From Bombella pollinis (GTDB lineage Bacteria; Pseudomonadota; Alphaproteobacteria; Acetobacterales; Acetobacteraceae), in the NCBI RefSeq assembly GCF_026385485.1, contig NZ_JANIDX010000008.1, positions 22,198 through 86,197 on the forward strand: a stretch of DNA of 64,000 nucleotides. The letters are read 5' to 3'. The notes beneath the pieces were generated by a model. That model saw only the letters and a program-made list of their open reading frames with translations. It had not been told where the DNA came from and made no database searches. Positions 48,859 through 57,600 of the stretch are shown in pieces. The first letter of the stretch is position 1. Each line of letters opens with the position of its first letter. The translations under genes and the position numbers were made by a program.

Positions 48859-48999
48859 CCCCTATTATTTTCCTCTTCCCCCATTGTCTTGCTCTCAAAA
48901 AGGCCCATCTCTGGGGGGAAGGCATACTCGTTGCTACGAGCTAGGCCTTGTCAGACAACCCTAGAAGGCCCGCAACCGGTCGGGCCGGGAGCTATGTTG

Positions 49000-49422
49000 A
49001 TGTCCGTTAATGTCGTTTACAAAACCACAGCCCGCGCTACCGGTGGCCGTGATGGCTCTGCCGAAACAACCGATAAGAGCTTCCACGTCAAGCTTGGCGT
49101 CCCCAAAGAAATGGGCGGCGATGGCAAGGGAAACAACCCAGAGCAGCTTTTTGCCGCTGGCTACGCAGCTTGCTTCCTCGGTGCTATGAAGTTCGTCGCT
49201 GGTGAGGAGAAAATCGACATCCCAGCCGATACCCATGTGCAAGCCACCGTTGGCATCGGCCCCCGTGGCGATGGCGGTTTCGGTCTTGAGGTCGCTATCG
49301 AGGCCTCCATCCCCGGCATGGATCGCTCCAAAGCGGTTGAGCTGCTGAAGAAAACCGAGTTCGTCTGCCCCTACGCCAACGCCACCAAAGGCAACATCAA
49401 AACAACTGTTACGCTGGTCTAA
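49000..49422 (+). CDS. ohr: Organic hydroperoxide resistance protein, Ohr
   Basis: A thiol peroxidase of the OsmC/Ohr family that detoxifies organic and fatty acid hydroperoxides. The 140-residue protein has the two reactive cysteines in AACFLGAMKFV (Cys58) and FVCPYANATKGN (Cys123); the surrounding residues fit Ohr better than OsmC. ATG 49000 is preferred over ATG 48994 because GGGAG sits 8 bp before it. A longer frame from 48889 adds residues unlike the family. No OhrR gene is adjacent. A terminator follows. Confidence 0.93.
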   Translation: MSVNVVYKTTARATGGRDGSAETTDKSFHVKLGVPKEMGGDGKGNNPEQLFAAGYAACFLGAMKFVAGEEKIDIPADTHVQATVGIGPRGDGGFGLEVAIEASIPGMDRSKAVELLKKTEFVCPYANATKGNIKTTVTLV

Positions 49423-49446
49423 GTAATTAGAATTGCTGTGATACAC

Positions 49447-49476
49447 AAAGGCGCATCCACCCGGATGCGCCTTTTT
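49447..49476 (+). terminator. Rho-independent terminator after ohr
   Basis: AAGGCGCATCC pairs perfectly with GGATGCGCCTT around ACCC and is followed by a T-run. It marks the edge between the housekeeping region and the AT-rich CDI region. Confidence 0.92.
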
Positions 49477-49535
49477 ATTGAGCTAATCTTCTACATTTCT
49501 CGGTCTATTATACCCAATAATATCCCAAATCCATA

Positions 49536-50099
49536 CTAATAATGCTGCATCAATACTGCAACGCACACTGGAATTATAAAGCATTGCATAAAAATAGTTA
49601 ACAAATAAATATTTATATATTTTCTATCATGATTGCTAATGCAATTATAATCATCTTTCCAATAAGATTTTAAACACCTAAAAAATAATGCATACATATA
49701 TATATTAACAATAGGACAAAAGATTGCTCGTGTTACATCTTTCGCTATATAAGAAAAACCTTTTTGATAAGTCCAAGCTATTATATCAAATGCACTCACC
49801 GACATAAGAATAGGCAATATTGGTATCATCAAAGATAATATAAGCGTAGACCCTACTTTAAAAAAGAAAAGCATAAACAAATGTAATATGTATATTAATA
49901 AAATTAACCTTCTCCCATATTTATAAACCTTACGCTCTGGAAAATATAACCCTACCCTCCGAAAAAAGATAAACAAAATTACTATTTCTATAGAGATATA
50001 AAGTGCTGTAAAAAACAGATTTCTATAAAAAATCTCAATTAGTAGATTGAACAATAAAATAAAAACATTAGTATATGCAATCTTTTTAAATGAAATCAT
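49536..50099 (-). CDS. Multi-span membrane protein, possible orphan CDI immunity protein
   Basis: A 187-residue, very hydrophobic protein with about five to six predicted spans (for example NVFILLFNLLIEIF, YISIEIVILFIFF and LILLIYILHLFMLFF). The DNA is AT-rich, unlike the ohr side. It lies at the far end of the CDI module array on the same strand, and like the cdiI candidate at 54199 it is small and membrane-embedded. No homology between the two is obvious by eye. Immunity is an inference from position and hydrophobicity. Confidence 0.5.
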   Translation of the reverse strand: MISFKKIAYTNVFILLFNLLIEIFYRNLFFTALYISIEIVILFIFFRRVGLYFPERKVYKYGRRLILLIYILHLFMLFFFKVGSTLILSLMIPILPILMSVSAFDIIAWTYQKGFSYIAKDVTRAIFCPIVNIYMYALFFRCLKSYWKDDYNCISNHDRKYINIYLLTIFMQCFIIPVCVAVLMQHY

Positions 50100-50169
50100 C
50101 TCTTATACATCCTTTTCCCTAGTGTAAGCTTATCTGCCTCTAATCCTACAGAACTCTCACCCATAAAGC

Positions 50170-50599
50170 TCATAAAATATTTGCAGCCCCCCCCTCCAGA
50201 CCTATACCATATAGACTTTCTTCTCCTTCTTTTTTAATAACTCTTAAAAAGGAAACGGCAGAAACTCTTAGCGTATTCATATAATTTAGTCCAAATAGAG
50301 CTATTGTAGGTTGTCCATAATCAAAACTTTTCTTCCGTTTTAAATAAAAATGCCAAGTAAAAGCTTCGTTTTGATGCCAAAATACCATCGCCATATAGAC
50401 ACCTATATTAATGCATATACCTTCCCCTTCGTCAGATAATCCCGCACCTAATTTTGATGATTTTCCCCTTCAACCTTTCGACAGAGACACCTCATAAAGC
50501 CACTAGCGAGGATAAAAACCATTCTTTAAACGCCCTCATCTCCTTCGTGCCCAACTCGTTAAACTCAGTGGAATTGAGAACATAGTCATACGAATACAT
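50170..50599 (-). pseudogene. Broken immunity-like gene
   Basis: An ATG at 50599 opens a 35-residue frame (MYSYDYVLNSTEFNELG...) that stops at 50492-50494. The reading frame can be followed past this stop (SVERLKGK) and, after a one-frame shift, into RGKSSKLGAGLSDEGEG and the open stretch ending at 50170 (VFWHQNEAFTWHFYL ... YGIGLEGGAANIL). The pieces join into a protein of about 143 residues with one stop and one frameshift. Size and position suit a former CDI immunity gene. No family is recognised. Confidence 0.45.
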
Positions 50600-50689
50600 C
50601 AGAACATATCCTTATACTAAAAATCCCTTACTTGATGAAAAGATGCTTATGCACCAAAAATAGCCTCTTCACACCCTATCACAACATTC

Positions 50690-50810
50690 TCAATACTTAA
50701 TACGACGTTGGCTTAAAAACGCGCCATCATCAGGAAAAGTGCCTTTGCTATTAAAGGGCTACTACTGTGCCAACTTATCCCCATTTTCACGATGAACCAG
50801 AACCTAGACA
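50690..50810 (-). pseudogene. Relic of a toxin C-terminus
   Basis: One minus-strand frame reads VLVHRENGDKLAQ, two stops, then PFNSKGTFPDDGAFLSQRR ending at a stop at 50690-50692. The polar, repair-free sequence just ahead of a broken immunity-like gene fits the end of a decayed CdiA toxin module. The rest of 50600-50841 holds no open gene. Confidence 0.3.
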
Positions 50811-50841
50811 TCGCCCATTGTCTAATAAAATAATTGATGAC

Positions 50842-51471
50842 TTACATATATCTTCGTAAAGAGCATATGGAAATCTGACATGAAGACAGAAAATCTTCTA
50901 ACCTCAAAAGAAAATAATTAATATTATACAAAAAAGGGACATCATAAAAATCACTATGCTTTGCTTTTTCTGAAAATAATACATTAATTGCCATCTGAAG
51001 ATCCTTTTCTTTTTTGTAAAAAGATGTAAAATAACTCTCCAAAAAAATAAAATCCTTCAAAAACAAACTATTTCTGCATGAAGAAAGTTTACCATAAAAA
51101 AGCTCCAACTCCTTCTGAAAACAAATAACGTCAAGATTCTTATTATCTTCAAATAAAATATTTTTATACAATTCACTGAAGTTCACTTTATAGGGTACAG
51201 AGTCATTTAGATGAATATGAAACAAATATTGAAGGGATTCATGAAGCACCTCATAGAAATTTATTACTCTTGATAAACTATAGCCAAATTTATCCAATAA
51301 CAAACCTAAATCATCTGTAGCAGACCAATCATTAATATTATTAATCTTCTGGAGAAGGTCAACGGATTCCTTAATATGCTCCTCAAACAAAAGGAAAGAA
51401 TCCATAAGCTTACCAGAACTATCTTTATTCCTTGCTCTAAAGATTATATGTCTAACGAATTTATACATCAT
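50842..51471 (-). CDS. Putative CDI immunity protein, paralogue 2
   Basis: A 209-residue soluble, helical protein rich in Leu, Phe and Lys, identical in length to the product of 51743-52372. The last 110 residues are nearly the same in both (for example ELYKNILFEDNKNLD, FYGKLSSCRNS and SFYKKEKDLQMAINV), while residues 1-95 differ strongly. The start ATGATG overlaps the end of a decayed toxin frame. A duplicated immunity gene that may now protect against a different toxin variant is the most likely reading. No known family is recognised. Confidence 0.6.
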   Translation of the reverse strand: MMYKFVRHIIFRARNKDSSGKLMDSFLLFEEHIKESVDLLQKINNINDWSATDDLGLLLDKFGYSLSRVINFYEVLHESLQYLFHIHLNDSVPYKVNFSELYKNILFEDNKNLDVICFQKELELFYGKLSSCRNSLFLKDFIFLESYFTSFYKKEKDLQMAINVLFSEKAKHSDFYDVPFLYNINYFLLRLEDFLSSCQISICSLRRYM

Positions 51472-51680
51472 TTCCCTAACCTTCTCCTCCCCAAAGCAGC
51501 TCTTTGAAGCTTATTTACATTCACGGCAGCAACTCCGTTAAACACCTTAACAAAAGGAGCCACCCCCCACACCGGCCGAAGTCGCCAATAACATTGCTTT
51601 GATTTTATATTTATTTCAACGTCTATTCCACAACATTAAAAGCTCCCGAAGATACGCCAATACCAACACCACACCTACGT
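51470..51680 (-). pseudogene. Decayed CdiA C-terminal (toxin) fragment
   Basis: Three short frames read in order on the minus strand: CGVGIGVSSGAFNVVE then stop, KAMLLATSAGVGGGSFC then stop, and VKVFNGVAAVNVNKLQ to GRRRLGK then a TGA overlapping the immunity start at 51471. Gly/Ala/Val-rich pieces of this kind resemble CdiA pretoxin sequence. Joined by frameshifts they would form the tail of a lost toxin that was partner to the gene at 50842. Confidence 0.4.
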
Positions 51681-51742
51681 TCAGATTTAAACGTGTCAAT
51701 AATATTGAAAAAACTTAGATGGCCAATAACATAATCGATGAA

Positions 51743-52372
51743 TTACATATATTCTACTAAAGAGCATACGGAAATCCGACATGCAGACAAAAAATCACTT
51801 ACCCTAATGAGGAAAAAATTAATATTTAACAAAAAGGGAACGTCATAAAATTCACTATGCTTTGCTTTTTCTGAAAAAAATACATTAATTGCCATCTGAA
51901 GATCTTTTTCTTTCTTGTAAAAAGATGTAAACTCATCCTCTAAAAAGATAAAATTCTTCAAAAATGAACTATTCCTGCATGAAGAAAGTTTGCCATAAAA
52001 AATCTCCAATTCCTTTTGAAAACAGATGATGTCAAGGTTTTTATTGTCTTCAAATAAAATATTTTTATACAATTCACCAAAATTTACCTCATAGGATGAA
52101 GAGTCATTTTCATGAATATCTAACACATCCTGAATAGCATCATAAAGCAACCCATAGAAATTCATTACCCTTGCTAGACTAGAATAAAATTTAACTACTG
52201 GAGAAACCAAATTATCTACAGCATACCAATCACTTATTTTATTAAGTTCCCTAAAAAGAGTAATAGATTGCTTCATCTCATCCCCAAAAGAGGAGAAAGA
52301 ATCCATGAGCCCCTCAGAAATATCTTTATCCCTTGCTCTACAAATTACATATTTAACCAATTTACGCATCAT
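51743..52372 (-). CDS. Putative CDI immunity protein for the orphan toxin module, paralogue 1
   Basis: A 209-residue helical protein with no signal peptide or membrane span. It begins 4 bp after the stop of the orphan CdiA C-terminal gene (52377), the classical place for a cognate immunity gene. It is a paralogue of the product of 50842-51471. At 209 residues it is much larger than the colicin E3 immunity protein (about 85), so if the toxin is E3-like the immunity type differs. The family is not recognised. Confidence 0.65.
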   Translation of the reverse strand: MMRKLVKYVICRARDKDISEGLMDSFSSFGDEMKQSITLFRELNKISDWYAVDNLVSPVVKFYSSLARVMNFYGLLYDAIQDVLDIHENDSSSYEVNFGELYKNILFEDNKNLDIICFQKELEIFYGKLSSCRNSSFLKNFIFLEDEFTSFYKKEKDLQMAINVFFSEKAKHSEFYDVPFLLNINFFLIRVSDFLSACRISVCSLVEYM

Positions 52373-52376
52373 TTTC

Positions 52377-53852
52377 TTAACTTTCTTCCAGCATCACCAA
52401 TTTTTTTATCTTATCTTCATTCACACTTCCATCTAGATTAAGAACATTTTCTAAATCTCCTTTCTTCGAAAAAACTTCTAAATGATCATGATGAAGGGAA
52501 TCAAGATAAAAATGATCGCCTTTGTTTAGAATCTTAACCCCTCTCTCATCTTTAATGTTTTTATCAGCCCTATAAATATTAGAACCCTTATACTGTCTGC
52601 CCGTTTTCGTGGAATTCTTTTTCAACGTTTCTCCAAATCCAGGACGCCTCATTAATTCTTCAATATTATGAACACTATCTGTCTCTCTTTCACTACCTCC
52701 ACCTCTCGTCCTTCCTATTCCACCTGCTTCCGCATTCGACTCTCTGTCCTGTCGCATGCTGTAAACAACAGACTCTTTATTACCCTCCTCTGCACCACGC
52801 ACCTCAGACAAAGTCTGACCTGCATACCCCAAGGCAGGCTCTTCACGCCCTAATCCTAAAAAACGCTCAACTTTGGACGCAACTTTTTCCCCAAAAATTA
52901 CTCCAAATTCTACTGCTTTCTTTGCGCTTTTTACCTCATGCAAGACTGGAACAACACCTAGAGCGTCGGGAAGTATATTCGAATAATGGCCAGTTACCAC
53001 ATCAAGCCCAACAGCGAGAATGGCAGTAGCCTCACCCAGACCCGGAATCGGCAACAGACCAATCCCCCCAAGAACGGCAGAGGCAACATGATATTCGTCC
53101 TCACTCATTAGCTTATGACGCCGCGGAGCTGTGACATGTATATTCTCTACACCATGTGCCTCAACCCCTCTCTCCTGCTCCTCCCGCCTTTTTTCCTCTT
53201 CCTCTCTTTTTTTCTCATGAGCCTGATCGTTATATTGCTCAATCGCACTCGCTGCAGCAGCTCCGTTAAGCGCATTGACAGAGGCTCTGCCTCCACCAGC
53301 CACTAACCCTCCAACCGCTCCACCAGCCGAGGCCGCCGCACTCTCCATCAAATGGGCAAGACTATCATGCAGCACCCCGCTCCTACCGACTAAATCAGAA
53401 GCCGCGGCCTCCGCCAAAGGACGCATCCCCATAGCAGATAGCTTGCCTACTAAGGTGCCAAGCCCCGCCGCCCCAACATGACTGCCCGTTAATGCTGCAA
53501 TCCCTGCGACACCGCCTGCCTCAATTAGGCTACGGGCAATATCCTCCGTAGAGAAAAGCCCTGTATGCTCTGCTGACTTATCTCCATCTCTCCGATGCAC
53601 TGCGGCACGGGCATCATCAATGCCCTCAAACACACTGCCCACAACTTGTCCCACAAGCTGCGTCCCTAGCTGGCTGGCCTGTAGTTGGTTTTGGAGTTTC
53701 TGCGCATCAAACTTATTGGCTAGAGCCTTATTGGCATGCTCCACATCACGGCTATAGCGCCCACTCTGGCTCTGGGCATTGATGGTAATATTGCCACTAA
53801 TAGCAGACTGGCTCTCGCTGCTCTCATCATGTGTCCGGCTACTACCTATCAT
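52377..53852 (-). CDS. Orphan CdiA C-terminal toxin module, possible colicin E3-like nuclease
   Basis: 491 residues lacking a signal peptide, TPS domain and FHA repeats. Residues 1-80 are almost identical to CdiA residues 1821-1900. A different pretoxin region follows (Gly/Ala-rich to about 220, then a Glu/Lys/Arg-rich hinge KKREEEEKRREEQERG). The C-terminal 70 residues contain FYLDSLHHDHLEVF: Asp451, His454 and Glu459 resemble the D-S-Q-H...E catalytic stretch of colicin E3 with one extra residue. The open frame has an in-frame stop shortly upstream of 53852, so it is not fused to a delivery domain and is probably silent until recombined into cdiA. The nuclease call is tentative. Confidence 0.65.
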   Translation of the reverse strand: MIGSSRTHDESSESQSAISGNITINAQSQSGRYSRDVEHANKALANKFDAQKLQNQLQASQLGTQLVGQVVGSVFEGIDDARAAVHRRDGDKSAEHTGLFSTEDIARSLIEAGGVAGIAALTGSHVGAAGLGTLVGKLSAMGMRPLAEAAASDLVGRSGVLHDSLAHLMESAAASAGGAVGGLVAGGGRASVNALNGAAAASAIEQYNDQAHEKKREEEEKRREEQERGVEAHGVENIHVTAPRRHKLMSEDEYHVASAVLGGIGLLPIPGLGEATAILAVGLDVVTGHYSNILPDALGVVPVLHEVKSAKKAVEFGVIFGEKVASKVERFLGLGREEPALGYAGQTLSEVRGAEEGNKESVVYSMRQDRESNAEAGGIGRTRGGGSERETDSVHNIEELMRRPGFGETLKKNSTKTGRQYKGSNIYRADKNIKDERGVKILNKGDHFYLDSLHHDHLEVFSKKGDLENVLNLDGSVNEDKIKKLVMLEES

Positions 53853-53870
53853 GCCCGCACTATTGGCAAC
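53631..53870. repeat. 240-bp direct repeat, copy in the orphan module
   Basis: Matches 56013-56252 with three mismatches by eye (for example TAGAGCC against TAGGGCC) and no gaps. It encodes VANSAGMIGSSRTHDES through to QVVGSV. Homology stops sharply at both ends, so it marks the exchanged segment's border. Confidence 0.93.
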
Positions 53871-53945
53871 ACTTTTAAAGCAGCAACTCGGATGATGAAA
53901 CTTTTTTTCCTCTTATTTATTAAACACTATAATAATTTATCCAAA

Positions 53946-54070
53946 TCAATATAGTTGAAAAACTATATATAATCTATCTCCATACATAAATATAATATCT
54001 TTCTCATAAGACGCATAATGTAATGTAAAAACTCTTGGTAGCATACGGATTTAGCCGATATAATATACGT
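53946..54070 (-). pseudogene. Relic of a second lipase-type toxin tail
   Basis: The minus strand reads VYYIG, stop, IRMLPRVFTLHYASYEKD and on to a stop at 53946-53948. This aligns with the end of intact CdiA (RVDYIDPAK...IRPRFFKLHYASAAY), including the His in LHYAS proposed as catalytic. The DNA strings GACGCATAATGTAA at 54010 and 54730 are identical. An in-frame stop and divergence show decay. The stretch 53871-54198 otherwise holds no gene. Confidence 0.6.
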
Positions 54071-54198
54071 CATCATATTATCCTATGCTAGGTCAATCCA
54101 TACTAATGCCGCAATGATATAACGTCTAAGACAAACATTTTCTTCTCATATTATCAGGACTCTAGATAATAATCTCCATACTCAATACGATACTTATA

Positions 54199-54675
54199 TT
54201 AAAACCATCTAATATGTTTAGGGTATGCTAAGAACACATAATCAATTATCATTATAATATATTCAATAACTTTACTTTTACTTATATATTTTCTATTTTT
54301 TCTTAAAAAGAAAAATATATATACATAGATTATTACAAAGAATATTTCTGCAATATCAGTGACATCCTCTAATTTCTTCTCAGAAAAACCTCCTCCATCT
54401 GCAGTCGCCCCCAACACCATCAAACTAATTGGGAATGTAAGGCCATATCTAAAAATCACTTTTACATAATCAAATAAATAGAAAGAGATAAAGAGAAGTA
54501 AATTAATAGTTGAAAAAAAATACTCCTCTCCCTCTGATTTATATACAAAACACAATAACAAACAAAAAATAGTGAATGACTTAACCATAAAAAAATCGTA
54601 CTCTCTCAAAAATAATGAAAGAGAAAAATAAAAAAAGTATAATAATTCTATAACATAAATCATCCTATTGATCAT
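54199..54675 (-). CDS. cdiI: Membrane protein, probable cognate immunity protein (CdiI)
   Basis: A 158-residue inner-membrane protein with about four spans (VIELLYFFYFSLSLFL, FTIFCLLLCFVY, STINLLLFISFYLF and IAEIFFVIIYVYIFFFL). Its ATG overlaps the cdiA stop by 4 bp, so it is made with the toxin, as CDI immunity proteins are. A membrane-embedded immunity protein fits a toxin that attacks membrane lipid. No known immunity family is recognised; the assignment rests on gene order and overlap. Confidence 0.75.
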   Translation of the reverse strand: MINRMIYVIELLYFFYFSLSLFLREYDFFMVKSFTIFCLLLCFVYKSEGEEYFFSTINLLLFISFYLFDYVKVIFRYGLTFPISLMVLGATADGGGFSEKKLEDVTDIAEIFFVIIYVYIFFFLRKNRKYISKSKVIEYIIMIIDYVFLAYPKHIRWF

Positions 54676-57600
54676 TTTATCTTCTCCAAATCTTTATTCA
54701 ACCTCTCAACAACAGCTCGATAAGCTGCAGACGCATAATGTAATTTGAAAAACCTCGGTCTTATATTTTTATCAGATTTAGCTGGATCAATATAATCAAC
54801 CCTCACTCCTCTCATTACATTATCCTCAAGTGGTGGAGTAATCATAGAACTTCCACCACTTACGGGAGGATGGCCAAACACAGTTACATAAAAAGAGACA
54901 GTTTGCAACATATGTAAAAATTCTCCCTTAACATAGACAGCATTTATAGAACTATCCCCATTTTTATACACATAGGTATAATCATTCACGGATGCAGAGT
55001 TTGTAACATAAGCAGGAATCCCCGTCACTCTAGAAGAAACTATCGCTAAACCACCTCCCAATGAATTTCCATTAAACATCATATGACCATTCTTTGCCCA
55101 TGTCGTATTAGATAACTTTATCGCAATATCCTGTGCCACACGATATTCAGTTAAAGAATATTTCCCGCCAAATCCCGAACCATCAAACCCTATATTTTGG
55201 AAGAAATCTTCTTGTAATTGTCTAGGATTAAACGGGTCAGTCCCCTGATAAACAACTGATACTGGCGTGGCTTTGTCTTTTATATCATTAGGTATATACA
55301 ATGCCCCAACAAGATCAGTCGGCTTCCCATTCATGGGGTCGATGGGATGATATAGTAACTTTCTCAATCCTTCATAACCATCAATTCCTTCCTTCCTTAA
55401 TTCATCCTCAGTAGGAAGATGATAATCTTTATCGGCATTGTTTTTCATATTCACAGAACCATCAGCATTCCAAAATCCTTGCGATGAATCACCCTCAGGA
55501 AAAGCATGCATGTAAGCTGCTGCCGCACGGACCATTGCAGCATGATTTTTGTAAAGAGCCGCTTCACTATCAGAAATACGCTTTCTCGCAACGGCTTCAT
55601 TAATCTTATCTGATACAGCATCATTATATTGCTGTATGATTGAAGCCGTAACAGCTCCATTCCACGCCCCCTGATGCCCGCCAATAGCCGCTCCCACAGC
55701 GGCGCCACTTGCACCCGCCAGAACATTATCAAGCGCATTGCCAAAAGTAATAGCAGCTCTATCATCCTTAAATATCGAAGCACTTAACCTACCAATTGCA
55801 GGAGCTGCCGAAATAGACGCAACCTTTCCTGCAACGGTCGCTGCTCCGGCAACGGTGGGGTTCCCGCCCGTCAAGGCGGCAACTGCCGCATTTGCCCCTC
55901 CTTCTAGGATAATACGGGCCCAGTTATCACTTAGTTTGCCATCATCAAAACCTGGTACGCCTGCCTTAACAACATGACCGAAACTATCTCGCTTCGTCCC
56001 CAGCGCATCAGCCACACTGCCCACAACTTGTCCCACAAGCTGCGTCCCTAGCTGGCTGGCCTGTAGTTGGTTTTGGAGTTTCTGCGCATCAAACTTATTG
56101 GCTAGGGCCTTATTGGCATGATCCACATCACGGCTATAGCGCCCATTCTGGCTCTGGGCATTGATGGTAATATTGCCACTAATAGCAGACTGGCTCTCGC
56201 TGCTCTCATCATGTGTCCGGCTACTACCTATCATGCCCGCACTATTGGCAACGCCATTCAGCCCAATAGTCCCCAGCACGCCGCCCACGCTGCTTAGCAT
56301 GTCGCTGCCAATATCTAGGCTGGCACCAGTACTCCTACTCTTCCAAGCAGAAACATTTTTGACACTTCCCGCCGTCAGGCTCTTGGTATTCAGATAATTC
56401 TTGCTCTTATCCGCCGTGCTAGAAATCACACCGGCTGTCAGGCTCGTATCACCCGCAACATCAACACCAATACCCTGATTACCCGCATAAAACCCAGAAA
56501 GCGTCTTCCCGGTGGAAGCAAAATGATCTTTTGTGTTTTGCTTCTCAAAACTTCCTCCCAATCCGAACTCACCAGGTGACATAATTGGTACAGAAACATG
56601 CGCTCCCGCCTGCATGCTATGACTTTGAAAATCAAACACATTCTGTGGGCTTGTGATATTTAGCGCCCGACTTTGCGTATCAATCCGCTGCGCTATTACT
56701 TCCGCACCATTTAATGCAAGCAAGTCCCCAGCATGAAGACGCACCCCATGCGTGGCAGAAATTACCGTATCCTCAGCCTGCCGTTCATGCGATTCCTGAA
56801 CTTGTTTCTGTGTCTGAAAAGATGCCTGAGCACTGAAGCCAACATTTGTCGCTCCTACACTCGCCTCCACACCAACCGAAGCAGAAGTACTCTTGTAACG
56901 ACTATAAGAATCACTGCTGCTCCAGCCCGCATCAAGCACTATGTCCTTCTGTGCCTCAAGGGAAATATCCTGCCCTTTCAGCTGTGCACCAGTCAGATGA
57001 ATAATACCATTATCCGGCGCCTCTCTCTCACCCCCACGTGCCACCATACTCAGCTGACGCCCTGCTGTCGCACTTGCCCCCTCAACCGTATGGCTATTTT
57101 GCTCCGAATAATCCTTACTACTATTAAAACCAACAGAAGCCTTAACCCCAGCAAGGTTCGTACCCATCGGGCTTCCCCCCTTGCCAACACCGTTATACAG
57201 ACTACCTGCCGGGGCCAAGGCCCTTTCACTCAGTGCTTTAGCAATCCCACTACCAACACCATAAGCACCTTCCATGGCATTAAGCGTCGTAAGCATGCCA
57301 CTTCCTTTGCCCTTGGTCTGACTGGCCGACAAAGCCGCCTGCAAGGCCTGCCCAAGCAGGGAATCCTCCGCCACACCAAAAGAGCCGCCAACAAAAAAGG
57401 TCTTATTATTCCGTGTGTTCCTGGAATCCTGGGTATGATTATGAAAACTAACTGATGCTCCATCCACTGAGAGATCACGCCCAGCACTAAGCGATGATGT
57501 CGTTACATTCACGGCTTTTCCCGCCGTAATCGCCAGATCACCCTGTCCTGCCGAAAGGATACTGGAAGTCCAATCCGCACCCTCCCCTGTTATCGTGAGG

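Noticed and set aside
56733..57455. 240-codon plus-strand open frame inside cdiA
   Set aside because: Antisense shadow of the FHA-repeat region; its product is low-complexity Thr/Arg/Leu sequence without a domain.
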